From Plantago major (lineage: Eukaryota; Streptophyta; Magnoliopsida; Lamiales; Plantaginaceae), in assembly GCA_026545765.1 (NCBI GenBank), contig CM048841.1, positions 2,322,512 through 2,386,511 of the forward strand: a DNA stretch of 64,000 nucleotides, written 5' to 3'. The translations under genes and the position numbers were made by a program. Under the pieces are notes generated by a model, which did no database searches, had not been told where the DNA came from, and was given only the letters and a program-made list of their open reading frames with translations. This document shows positions 11,856 through 23,240 of this stretch, piece by piece. Position 1 is the stretch's first letter. Each line of letters begins with the position of its first letter.

Positions 11856-14726
11856 ATGAGTGGTAATTTAGTACTGGCTGATGATGAAGGAAATGCCATG
11901 TCTAAAAGTCTGGAAGAACGCTCCTCTGATCAATCTTCTGCTTCCAGACAACCACAACAACCACAACGACAACAACCACAACAACCACAAGTGGTTGATG
12001 AAATGGTAGACGAACTACATTTTGAAATACCAGCATTTCAACAAGCTGAAGAAAATCATGCAAAAGAGCAGGTTCCCCAACTCACTGAGAGGGATCAAAC
12101 TGAGACTTCCACTCAGAATGATCAAACAGGGGAGGCAACTGAGTTGCATACTCAGGAAAGGTGTGAAGTACCAGAAACTTCAAGCAAAGAAAATCCACTG
12201 GGACAAGAGGACCTAAGTATGGAAAGGTCACAAGTTCCAGAGACCAATCAGCCTGAAATTGCTCAGGTAGATGATTGGTTTAACTCTTATCTTGTGAACA
12301 TTTTATGCATATATATCTTTTCTCATAACACGTTTCTTTGTTAAACAGGCTGAGTTAGAAACGAAGAAACAAGAGGAAACTGAAAAGCTTGCCTCAGATA
12401 CTGAAAAAGAGGTTCCTTCAACCTCATCTCTTGAGAAATCTGAGCCTGAGTCACAGGTAAATGATTCTTAAAGAGAAGTATTTTTCAGTAACATTGTTTA
12501 TATGCTCATTCATGATAAATGTTTCTAACAGGCTCCAACTGAGATGGAAGAAGATAAGCGAAATGCGGAGACAAACCCAGAGACCAACAAGGTTTCTGAA
12601 GAATACATCACTGAGCCTTCTAACTTGAAGGTATATGACAAACCAAGTGTCAAGTATTCTTCACCTTGGGTTATCTTAAATCTCTTCTAATATTCAATAC
12701 TTTCTACTCACAGGCTCAATCAGAAGTAGAAATGCACGGGGATAAAGTTGCGACTCCCCCTGCATCAATGGAAATTGATGAAGCCCCCAAGGCTACATCA
12801 CTCGAAAGAACACCAGAAACTGCACAAGTTTCTGAGAAAAATGAATCTGAGCTTCCTTTTGAGGAAGTAAGTAACACAAATCAAATTTCATTAATAGCAT
12901 ACTTATGCATAAATTCTTTCCAACTATTTCCTAAAGTATTGTATTTCTCTCAGGTTCAAGAAAGAAAGGTTGCTGAGGACCAGACTTCAAAGTCTCCACC
13001 TCACAACAAGATATCTGAGACACCAATTGTCTCAGTAGTTCAAGTCTCTGAGCCTGAAGTACTTACTCAGGTAACTCAGAAACCAAACTACACTTCCACT
13101 CAGATATCTACCAAAGTTTTGAAACTCACTCAAAACACTTTCTTTCAGGCTCAAAAAGGTGCAAAGCAGGCTCCCATTGATGATAAAATGGACCTACTTC
13201 CCTTCTTCAAGGCTCAAACCCTGCCTAAGCATATTAAATGCTTCAAGAAATGGCAGAGGTTAAGGTGCTCTGATCTCTCTGAAATATTGAGAATCACTGA
13301 TCATCCAACAAGACGAGCACGAGCACTTGACCTGGAAACCTATGTCCAAGCAATGTTCCCTACAGAACAATACACAGTTGCGACTCTACTGCACAAGGAC
13401 TTTTCCAGAGAAGTGGCGCACAGTTTGCTACAAGCCTTTGAGCAGGCAGATGGTCAAACAAGATCACATATGGCATTCAAGCCAGTGCTGCCCCAGACTC
13501 TGCAATTCTTACCTTCTGAACAAGAAGAAGTAAATGGGCAGAAGATCACTATCCCGGAAGTGAACAATCTTGTGTCTGAAGATGACGAGGAGGAAGAGAT
13601 AAACGAGAATGACTTCGAACCTCCCACTGACCATCACAAGGATGACGACAAAAAGGATGATGATGATGCCCCTGCACCAGGGACCGGAGGAATTTCACGA
13701 AGAAATCCTACCTCATCTGCTGAAAAGCAAACTGAGAGGCAAACACAGAAATCTCCGCCTCCATCTCCTCAAAAGTCGAAACATCCATCTTCTCAACAAC
13801 AACAAGTTACTACTGAACAAGTAGTTGAGCTTTCTGAAGAAACGTCTCAGAAAATATTGAACACTCAATCCAGAAGTGCTCAACTCAGACAATTGTTGGA
13901 AGAAGAACAACAGCTCCATCTTCAACTGGAAGATCAGATAACTAAATCCAGAGACAAGCTTGATCAACTAGAAGATCAATATCTGCAAGAGATGATTGCT
14001 TACTCTGAGGTCAAAGAGCTACAGGATGCTGTCACTGCGCTCAACAAAGAACTCGATACTGAAGAAGTATCTGAAGTCAAGCATGATGCTAAGGCTGCAT
14101 CAACTTCAAAGGATGTACCATCCTCCTCCCAGAAAGGGAAGAAACCAATCTCAGAGATGGTTGCTGGACTTGACACGATTGATGAGAATGTCCACGAGGA
14201 TGCAGATCACTGGGTTGATTACTCAGATGATGAAGAAGACAAGACTTTGGCAGAGCACCGCAATGAACATCTGGCGGTTTCCCACTTAAAAAGGAAGCTG
14301 CTAGCTCCTAAAATCTTCAACAAACTACCAAACGTCCACTCCAACGAGTACATGAACAGATACCAAGTTCTGTCTCAACTGAGAAAGGAGTTGTCTTCAC
14401 AAAACAAGGAAGTAACTGCCTCCGTCCCCTCTGAACTGAAGAAGTTCACTGAGCTCATCACTCAGAGAACAACAAGCATAGTCATTGCTCAGAAAGATCT
14501 GGGAATGATAAGGGACGATGATGCGTCTTTAGTGAAAAAAGCTTTCCAAGAGGCAAGTTACACTGCTGGAAAAGCAGATGCTATCCTAGGCCCACTGGCA
14601 TAGCTCATTGATAAGGACAATGTTCTTATCAAACATAATCAGGAGCTCAAAGCCGAAATTCAGAAGTTGGTCACTGCCTACAACTATTTGCAAGGCACTT
14701 TGACTCTCTCTCAGATTCTTTCATGA
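11856..14726 (+). pseudogene. Multi-exon acidic coiled-coil protein gene inside the retrotransposon
   Basis: Exon 1 (from before 11856 to 12266) is Q/P-rich and acidic. Then come short exons at 12349-12456, 12532-12630, 12714-12866 and 12954-13070, and a long exon from 13149. They are separated by introns 12267-12348, 12457-12531, 12631-12713, 12867-12953 and 13071-13148 (75-87 bp, all GT-AG, all phase 0). All short exons are open in the one joined frame. They share a common pattern: start GCT or GTT, a middle with ET..VSE, an end rich in SEPE. The long exon carries LPKHIKCFKKWQRLRCSDL, an acidic EDDEEEEINENDFE tract, a strong coiled coil (~13850-14070), then TAG at 14601-14603 and an in-frame extension to TGA at 14724-14726. 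Family unknown; its position after pol suggests an env-like or accessory role. Confidence 0.6.
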
Positions 14727-15970
14727 GACTGAGTCAGCCAACAATGACTAAGGGGGAAAGAGTATACAAATCTGGACCTCAAAGTCAGGGGGAATGGGAA
14801 GAAGGAGTAGAAAACAAGAAGAAATCTGGAGCTGGTGCTGCTCAGAGAGGAAGTAAATCAAAGAAAACTTCCCAGCCACCACTCAGAATACAAGAACCCT
14901 CCTCAAGCCAAGCTGCTTTGCAAATAGTAGCTGCTTCCCAGAAACCCACTGAAGGCACTTCAATGATTACAAGGGCAAGGGCACAGAAACCTCCCAGGAG
15001 TACCAAGGCTCCAAGGAGAAGACAAGTCAAAGGGATTGATGTCTCTTCTAAAGAAGAATAAGAAGGACAAATCAAGTCCCAGGGCAATGAAGAAGGCTGC
15101 AAAACTCTCACAAGATTACATCTTGATGATGATGAGGAATCTGATGAAGATGAAGCTCCTCTTCACAGAAAAAGGAAATTAGAAAGCCTAACTGAGCCCA
15201 TAGCTGCAAAGCCACTAGCAGCTAAAACACCCTCTGGAAATACCAAGTCTATCCAGGGTGGTGATTCTTCAAACAACCCCAAGGAGAATTCAAGACAGAA
15301 AAGGAACAGACTGAGAGCTGAGCAAAGATTAAGTCAACTTCCACTCAGGCCAGAAGAAGCCAAGATTGAGTATGTGAAGTATGACAATAGTTCTTCTGTC
15401 TACAGGTGCATCAATCAGAAGAATGGCTATTGGATTCTGGAACTGAAGCATCTACTTGTGAATTCAAGATTTCTAGAACCCATCCATAAACAACTCATGG
15501 CATGGAGAAAAGACAAACCTACCTTGATCAACACCAATCACATCAAAGCATGGTTAGATTTTGAAGTTGTCAAGAGAACTGAGGTCATGAAGAAGGACCT
15601 CTCTGATGAATGTCCATATGGAAAGCCAGATGATGTGCACAGAATTCTGAATATTACTGGAACAGGCACAAGAGCAAGACTCGCTGTGGAACCCTATGAG
15701 TCGTTCTATCTGACAGAAGATCAATACAAGGGTGACATCATATATCTGAAGATTATCTACGATTATTTCAAACTCTCAGATATCAAAATAGAGCATGCCT
15801 GGAAGTGGGGAAAGTATCTGTGGGTCAAGCACTTTGTCAAGAAAAATCCTACCAAAACCTACAAAGAAGTCTGTGGATTTGCCAGAGACACAGAGATGCT
15901 CGTCAGAACTCTTCTCTATGATTATTCTGATGACATCAAAAGGTTTGGAGATAGGAAATTTGCAGACTGA
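14723..15970 (+). pseudogene. Third coding segment downstream of pol, unrecognised
   Basis: A basic segment (14723-15061, KKKSGAGAAQRGSKSKKT...RRRQVKGIDVSS) begins with an ATG that overlaps the preceding TGA (ATGA). After a frame change near 15060 an acidic/basic stretch follows (DDDEESDEDEAPLHRKRK). Then a folded-looking domain without breaks reaches TGA at 15968-15970: YRCINQKNGYWILELKHLL, AWLDFEVVKRTEVMKK, HAWKWGKYLWVKHFVKK. No family is recognised. It may be the C-terminus of the multi-exon protein upstream, separated by frame errors. 15971-16339 holds no gene and ends in the polypurine tract. Confidence 0.4.
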
Positions 15971-17084
15971 TCCACAGAGTTGCTGTTGAAGACTTGAAGA
16001 CTAGTATTTAGGATGTTTACTTGGAGCTTGGTCACTCCTGTTGTCCTAATTTACTATGTAACTTTTTGTATTTTTGCTGACTGAGCTTAACTGTATTATT
16101 GTTTTAAAGTTATCTGTAAATCTCAAATGTAATTTATCTGATGAACTTACTCTCAGATATCATTCTATAAAAAGATAACTTGTCAGCAAAGATCACACCT
16201 TGTGATTTGGTTGATGTTTACTTTCTGCACTTAATTGAATGAATTTAAAAATCATAAGAAATGATTAAGTGATGGATTGTTCACTCATCCAGTTGTAATA
16301 GGTCGATAGTCATCGTTGGTGATCAAAAAGGGGGAAATTTGTTAGAAAAATTGTTAGATATTTTTATATTGTATAAGTTTTGATCAGCAACATGATGACC
16401 TATCTTAGTCTCAGAAAGGTGACTAGTACTCTTGGTTCACTTGAACATTGTAAAAGAGGAAACTCACTTAGTATGATAGTCTAGTTAATCTTGTATAGGA
16501 TGTTAGGTCTCAAATGTAATTTTTATTTTATGAAGAGAAGACCAAGAAGACATCCATGCGAGATGAGTTCAACGACATTGAAGAATTGAAGAAGCGCACA
16601 AGATTATCTTTGAAAGAGTTTTACAGATACCTAGACCAGATTTCTTGAAGACACGATCAATAGTTTTGGACAAACTAAGTCACAAGAGATATCTGAGAAT
16701 CAGAAGGGTATATCTGGAAAACAAGGAAAGTGTCCACAGATATCTTCTTACAGATACCTTGAGCTTTATATCACATCTCTGAAAAGAGAATTAGATTGCA
16801 AACAAAGTTGTTTTCTATTCAAGTGGTATCGAAGATTAAAGATAAGGACATGCAAAATTCGGAGAAAAGCGCTTAAGTCAAATCTACGAAATAAAGCATA
16901 GTTCCGTTGACACTCTGAGGACAAAAGTATAGTACAATACATTTAATGCAGACGGAGATATGCGAATAAAAATAACGGTTGCTACGAAGAAGAAGAAGAC
17001 AAATCACATCTGATCGCATACGAGATATCAATAGCTTGAATTTGAAGCCTAACGGATACTATTCAAACGGCACTCAAATTCATC

Positions 17085-17092
17085 TATAAATA
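17085..17092 (+). promoter_or_regulatory. TATA box of the giant element LTR
   Basis: TATAAATA, followed about 30 bp on by a likely transcription start region (U3/R boundary). The same box is at 33907-33914 in the other LTR. Confidence 0.6.
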
Positions 17093-17494
17093 TCAACACT
17101 TAGACTGCTTGAGAAGAGACCTTAGACACACACAGAACACAAACCTCAGAAACGATCTTGTGAACTTACTCTGAATATCTTTCTCAAAGCAAACTACTTA
17201 CTCTTAAGCTAACTGTTGCGACCATAACTTTTGATCTTAAGTAGCACTGAAGTTCTAAGTGTCCTGATCCTAAACAAGTAAAGTTATCTGTGAAGGAGTT
17301 GAATCGAAAGATCAAGTATCTGAGATTCATTCTCTTGAACAGTTATCATAAGACTTGGGTCAGTAAAAAGAACAAGATACCACACATTGAAAAGTGTATT
17401 AAGTATACTTGATTCACTGAGCATTCTGATTAACTAAAAAGTTAATATAAGAATCTCATATGACAAACTCAAACCAAAAACCAACACCTCAACA

Positions 17495-17705
17495 GGCGTG
17501 GAGTACAGGAAGTACTTAGTTTGGAAAATCAGGGAATAACTCCAAGGTTATCGGAGTATAGGAAGTACTTGATTTGAGAAACTAAGGAATAACTCCAAGG
17601 TTATTGAGTATAGGAAGTACTTAGCTTGAGAAGCTAGGGAATAACTCAAAGGTTTCTGAGTATAGGAAGTACTAGGCTGAAGAAGCCCGGGAATAACTCA
17701 GGGGG
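17495..17705 (+). repeat. Tandem ~65-bp repeats in the LTR (U5)
   Basis: Four degenerate units carrying GAGTATAGGAAGTACT and GGAATAACTC. Each contains a small dyad (for example tagcttgagaagcta, aggctgaagaagccc). The same array is at about 34318-34520. Confidence 0.7.
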
Positions 17706-18072
17706 AACATTTGGTTGGGAACCATTTGTTTAAGAAGTCTTAGAATAGGATCTTTGTAAGGTGACCTCAAATATCTATTCTAGTGAATTCTAGGTCTTTG
17801 GAAGACCGAAGTGGATTAGTTGGAGGATTACGCCACCTCCAGATACCACTATACTTGCTGTGTTATTTACCTTTCTGTATTTACATTTCAGCAACACACA
17901 CACACATTAAGCATTTACGCACTTATCTATATTAAGTCTTCCGCGCTCTGAATCTAAGTACCAGATATCTTCACAGATATCTGAGAAATATTGTTTATCG
18001 ACAAAAGTTTTAAAAGACTATTCACCCCCCCCCCCCCCCTAGTCTTTTACTTTGCCGTTATCTGGACCAACA

Positions 18073-18284
18073 TGGATGTTAGTGGAAATTTAGTGGAGTT
18101 GGGTGGAGTAATTTATAAACGTAAATGTCACCATCATGAATAATTTGCATAGTAACGAAATTTGTAAATTTGCCGATTGAATGCGCCTATAAATAAGCTG
18201 CATTCTGATGAATGAAAGGCTATCTGAAAAACTTCATTCTTCTATTACTCTCTTCTTCCATATATTTCATCTTGATTTATAACA
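18073..18284 (+). repeat. 3' LTR of element C, right-hand 212 bp
   Basis: Nearly identical to 27298-27509 of element C's 5' LTR (about four mismatches). It includes TATAAATA and ends TTATAACA. It is followed by TATTT (18285-18289), the same five bases that precede element C at 27287-27291. Its first 5 bp are the target duplication of the giant element. Confidence 0.93.
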
Positions 18285-18750
18285 TATTTTAGTTAGCATA
18301 TATTTCATTGTTATTTTTGATATATTGTCTACATATATAGTTTTTATTAAATCTCATATAACTTTATCTACAAAAATTCGAAAAATATTTTGAACATATA
18401 TTTGAATTCGTCGTGACAAGACGAATCTATAGACACCAATCTTGAATAGTATTATTTCAAGAAATAATTTTATTCATTAAAATAAAATATAAATTTATTA
18501 AATAAGATGAAATGAATTAATGAAAATTTAAAAATAGAGTATTTATTAAATAAATTCAATCTACGTGAAATTTTGTGAAATTAGTTGTATTTTCAACCAG
18601 TATATCTTCCACTATTTATTTTTGGTATATTAGCTGCATATATAGTTTTTATTAAATTTAATATAAATTTATTCTACGAAACTCCGAAAAATATTGTGAA
18701 CATATATTTGAATTCACCGTGACAAGACGAATCTATAGACACCAATCTAG

Positions 18751-18788
<38 letters not shown>
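18285..18788. repeat. Tandem ~315-bp host repeat and an (ATT)n microsatellite
   Basis: The stretch 18290-18450 recurs at about 18590-18750 (shared catatatagtttttattaaat, gacaagacgaatctatagac). 18551-18600 resembles the left flank of element C (27240-27291). The microsatellite (ATT)n covers 18751-18788. Confidence 0.7.
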
Positions 18789-18789
<1 letters not shown>

Positions 18790-19120
18790 ATTATTAATTA
18801 AATAAATTATTTTATTCACTAAAATAAAATATATATTTATTAAAGAAGATAAAATGAAATGATGAAATTTAAAAAATAGAGCATTTATTAAATATTTAAT
18901 ACTCCACCCATCTATTTAACAATAAATTAATAGATATTTAGATTTTCAATTATAAATTTTGATTCTACGGTTGAGCAAAGTCCGAATAGGGGGGCGAGAA
19001 TTTTGTTCAATGATGTTTTTCCAGGTTAAACGTGAGGCTAATGTTTTAGCGCTCAGATTATCAGTTGGATGTTCTTATATAATATAACTAGAACGTGAGC
19101 GGGTCATTGTGGCATCTAAT
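18789..19120. other. AT-rich spacer, no gene seen
   Basis: Nothing supportable apart from being next to the gypsy LTR. Confidence 0.5.
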
Positions 19121-20060
19121 TGTTGATACGGACATGTGTCCAATCCATTAAGCGCCCGTAGGCGTGTCTGAAGCGCATCGAAATTTGAAATAGCGATTCG
19201 ACTAGTCCGACCTTCAAATGGTCCGACCTAAGGGAAACCATTCCAGGTCAACTAGTACTTACAAGTCAACACACCTTCTCAGCTAAGTCCGACCAAACTA
19301 GGTGTACGACTTCCGAACCTGACAAAAGGTCACATGGTCCTTCCAAGTACCACAATCGATCCTAGGATGCCAAACGGACCGGACGATAGAATCTCGGACG
19401 CCACCATCACATTAAGACCAAATGTATATAACAGAACCACTGAGATGCTTCCGTGGAACTCCAGGCTCGGACACCCTGAGTTACCTAAAGGCAGACCAAC
19501 CAAGCAGACAGATCTGTTCGAAGGACTGACACGGACCCAACAGGCGGAACAGTACTCTCAGAGGGAAAATGTACAAACTTCCCTCCCAGGCCCACTGATT
19601 GGTATTGGACTATTGTTCACTATTGGGATATGGGCCAAAGGTAGCATTGGTGTCCAAATCTAAGTCATACACTTGGCATCATCTTATGAACCTCTTCATA
19701 AGTACATAATAACTATAAATATAGCACAAGGTCCAAGACCTTAAGGTAAGTCACAATTCCAAAGTGATAAGCAATAACCTTCCTCATAACTATTACATTG
19801 AGAGCTCTGACTCTCTCTTGAGTAAAGTCTCTTACCCGGATTGACATCTGTGATCCGGGTAACCCTTCTAGTCCTTTTAGGTACTCTAGCTCGGACGGTG
19901 TTGCCGGACTTCAAGTAGGGCGGGTCTTAGACTAGGTTGCTTGTAATAGTTTAGTTAGTTAGTGTTAGAGGTTAAACCCTCAACATTTTGGCGTATACGT
20001 GTTTCAATCACTTGAATGGCAAGAACGAGAGGCAGCACGAACCAGTGCAACTGACGTCAG
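19121..20060 (+). mobile_element. Ty3/gypsy-type 5' LTR with primer binding site and gag start, truncated
   Basis: LTR 19121-19985 (865 bp) has inverted ends TGTTGA...TCAACA. Immediately after is TTTTGGCG, a degraded TTGGCGCC-type primer binding site as used by many Ty3/gypsy elements. Then comes ATGGCAAGAACGAGAGGCAG, encoding MARTRGS, a common gypsy gag start, which soon stops. No further gag or pol follows; the sequence passes into AT-rich repeats. The open frame at 19334-19663 lies within the LTR and is not a gene. Confidence 0.7.
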
Positions 20061-20199
20061 AACTATGTTTACGTATATGAATAATATCTTCTTTTTTTTA
20101 TTTTTACAGTGTGATCCATTCTCTACCACTTAGCCTATATGACTTAGAAATTAAATTCGTTTTTGTTAATATCGATTTTTACGTGACGTTCTTATAATA

Positions 20200-22890
20200 T
20201 TTTGATGAGAAAATATTTGAATTGTCTGGTAACATGAGATATATGATTGAGAACATAGAATAACATGATTGGTAACATAGGTTTTTTTTCTTTGTGTTAA
20301 TATAATCTTGTGTTTTAGTATCATGGATTAGTATGTTGAAAACATGGATGTAATAGTTGGGAACATATCTGAGTATCTAAGCAACATAGAACATAGTTGT
20401 AAATGTATAGAACATGGATGAATATGTTGAGATCATGAATAAATATGTTAAGATCATGAATTAATAAATAACATTGAAATAACATGCCTTTGAGATATTC
20501 AAACTCCACGTAGAGAACATGTAATATACTGTATATAAGATTTTCATGTTGACAATGCAATTACTACACGACAATCATGGGGTATGAAAATAGGTGATTT
20601 GGTTGAGAGCATAGGTGATTTTGTGGAGAATATATGTGATTTGGTCAACAATATTAGTCCATGTTCTCAACATAATCGTCCATGTTATCAACATATTCAT
20701 CCATGAACTCAACAATATTCAAAGACCCTAAACTCAACAGATTCAAAAACCATCAAAATGATCTGAAAAAAAAGATTATATTCAAACGGAACCTAGATCA
20801 TTCACAACATATAAAATCATGATCCAAAAAATAAGATTTTATTCAAAACGAAACCTATATAATTCAATTACATGTTGTACTATTGTTCATACAACTGCTA
20901 AGAAAAGAACATATAACGCTATTTCTTTTGTCTCTTTCCAAACCTCTTCTTGATCTCTATCTACATAATTTCAAGTTCATCATCTCTTTTTGCTCATCTG
21001 TTGCATTTGACTAATTAACATTCTTCTTCTTCTTCTTCGACAATGCTCTTGCTCTTCTTCTTCTTCTTCAAGTTGATGAATTTAGTAACCTGATCCTTAT
21101 GTAAACATGATTACACCTTGTGAATGCATAAACAACAACATCAATGAGCAATTATTTCATATCAAACATAGTAGATATTGTTGAGAACATATGGCATATT
21201 GGTGAGAAGATAGTACATATCGTAAAACATAGGAAATTAATAAATAACAAAATTTAACATAATATTGTCGGAAAAAGATCACAAACGACTGTCAGGTTTT
21301 GAATGGAAACATAGGACATGTTCCAGAGAATATAGGTAATATTATTGAGAACATAGCACATACAAGAAAGAACATAGAAACGTTGTGTACACAAAACGAC
21401 TATTAGCTTTTGAATGGAAACATCGACATGTTCCGGAGAACATATGTAATATTCTTGAGAAAATAGCACATATTTTCAGATCCGAGTGGATGATTGAGGT
21501 CGGATCTTAGCTGAAAACCGTCAATCCTTATGCAAACATGATTACACCTTGTGAATGCATAAACAACAACAACAATAACATCAATGAGCAACTATTTCAT
21601 AGCAAACATAGAAGATATTGTTGAGAACATAGGGTATATTGGTGAAAAGATAGTTCATATGCGTAAAAACATAGAAAATACAGTAAAAAATAAAATTCAA
21701 AATAATATGTCAAAAAACAAAGCACAAAATGATTGTCAGGTTTTGAATGAAAACATAGGACATATTCCAAAGAACATAAGTAATATTTTTGAGAACATAG
21801 CACATACAATAATAAACATAGAAACGGTGTATACCTTTTTTTTCCAGATCTGAGTTGATGATTGAGGTCGGATCTTGATTAAAAACATTGTCCGATCCCT
21901 ATGCAAGCATGATTACACCTTGTGAATGCATAAACAATAACAACATCAATGAGCAACTATTTCATAGAAAACATATTAGACATTGTTGAGAACATAAGGT
22001 ATATTGGTGAGAAGATAGTACATATACGTAAAACATAGAAAATACTGAAAAAGCAGTACAAAAAATATGTCAAAAAGCGAGCACAAAAGCAGTATCGGGT
22101 TTTGAATGAAAACATAGGACATATTTCAGAGAACATATGTAATATTCTTGAGAACATAGCATATACAAGACTGAACATAGAAATGATGTATACCTTATTT
22201 TTCCAGATCTGAGTTGATGATTGAGGTCAAATCTTGATTAAAAACACTGTCCGATCCTTATGCAAGCATGCTTACACTTTGTGAATGCATAAACAACAAC
22301 AAACATCAATGAATTACCAACAAAACACGAAAATATAGATGAATAGTTCTAGATCTACAATTTTCGATTTTGATTTTTTCAGATCTATGTGGATTCGAAG
22401 CTATCTCACTACAAAAAAAAAACCTGTTTTAGCGACGGAATTATCCGTTGCTAAAACAGTGCCGATCCGTCGCTAAATCCTTAGCGACGGATAATCCCCC
22501 ATCCCCAAACCATGCGTCACAATTTTTTTTATCGACGGATAAGTAATCCGTTGCTAAATAACGACGCACTGGCGACGGATTAATCCGTTGACCAGTCCGT
22601 CCGAATTGGCGACGGATTACTTATCCGTCGCTAATTTGAGACGGCATTTAGCGACTGATTGTTTCCGTCGCTAAATTCCAGCACTAAAACTGCCTTAGTC
22701 CGCTGAACATAGAAACGGTGTATACCTTTTTTTTCCAGATCTGAGTTGATGATTGAGGTCGGATCTTGATTAAAAACATTGTCCGATCCCTATGCAAGCA
22801 TGATTACACCTTGTGAATGCATAAACAACAACAACATCAATGAGCAACTATTTCATAAAAAACATATTAGATATTGTTGAGAACATAGGG
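20200..22890. repeat. Degenerate tandem array of ~360-430-bp units rich in GAGAACATAG
   Basis: The marker catgattacaccttgtgaat recurs near 21108, 21537, 21908, 22267 (variant) and 22798. Each time it is followed by tgcataaacaacaac, ttgagaacatagg and tattggtgagaag. The last two units are pushed apart by the CACTA fragment at 22407. Irregular GAACATAG motifs extend back to 20240. No coding frame is conserved between units, so it is non-coding repeat DNA of unknown origin. Confidence 0.65.
22407..22702 (+). mobile_element. CACTA (En/Spm) transposon end fragment
   Basis: Begins CACTACAAAAAAAAAACC, the characteristic CACTA terminus. It is followed by subterminal repeats of the motif AGCGACGGA and its complement TCCGTCGCTAA in both orientations, about ten copies in 280 bp. 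No matching TTGTAGTG right end is present, so it is a truncated or non-autonomous copy inserted in the tandem array. Confidence 0.8.
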
Positions 22891-22975
22891 TATATTGGTG
22901 AGAATATAGTACATACGTGAAAACATAGGAAAATACAGTAAAAAAACAGAATTGATACCATGTTTCTTTGTAGTG

Positions 22976-23240
22976 GCTACACCAACGAACCCGATAACCA
23001 AATCGATGGAAATACAACAAACCCAGTAACCAAATGAACAAATCGATGGAGATGGTGAATTGGTGATGGAGATACAACAAACCCAGATCGATGGAGATGG
23101 CAATTGGGTTTCAGAAGTTGAGGCGCAGATGACAGATCGATGGAGAATGGACATGGCGAATTGGCGATTGGGTTTCAGAAGTTGAGCCATAGATGATGAT
23201 CGATGAGAGTCAGTGGAGTCGTGGAGCTGCCTGTGGAGAA
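22976..23240. repeat. 265-bp direct repeat, copy 1
   Basis: Almost identical to 26936-27199 (gctacaccaacgaacccgat ... ctgtggagaa). Internally it has imperfect repeats of atcgatggagatgg. The two copies flank the LTR fragment and the methionyl-tRNA synthetase pseudogene. 23241-23474 holds only AT-rich DNA with short repeats of taatttacttaagaaatgag. Confidence 0.85.

Larger units (their letters stand above)
4949..18072 (+). mobile_element. Giant Ty1-copia retrotransposon, 3' part (gag end to 3' LTR)
   Basis: Order: C-terminal gag with coiled coil, protease, integrase, reverse transcriptase, RNase H, a 6.8-kb downstream coding-like region, polypurine tract (aaaaagggggaaa near 16326), 3' LTR. The integrase-before-RT order and RT motifs place it in Ty1-copia. 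The length and the extra region after pol recall SIRE/Maximus-type elements with an env-like gene (established family feature; assignment here is inference). The 5' LTR and first half of gag lie at 33161-36214. Together the parts make about 16.2 kb. The TGGAT target duplication is split between 33156-33160 and 18073-18077. Confidence 0.85.
16340..18072 (+). repeat. 3' LTR of the giant copia element
   Basis: 1733 bp, starting TGTTAG and ending CCAACA, preceded by a polypurine tract and followed by the target duplication TGGAT (18073-18077). It matches the LTR at 33161-34887 (1727 bp) along its whole length. Differences cluster at 16550-17040 and mostly read CG where the other copy has CTG or CAG. 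Confidence 0.93.

Noticed and set aside
14723..14726. ATGA overlap as translational coupling
   Set aside because: Stop-start coupling is not expected in plant nuclear mRNA; more likely chance in a decayed frame.
19334..19663. 109-codon open frame on the plus strand
   Set aside because: Lies wholly inside the gypsy-type LTR and has no protein features.
21102..22890. Repeat array as CRISPR
   Set aside because: Plant nuclear DNA, long degenerate units, no uniform spacers.
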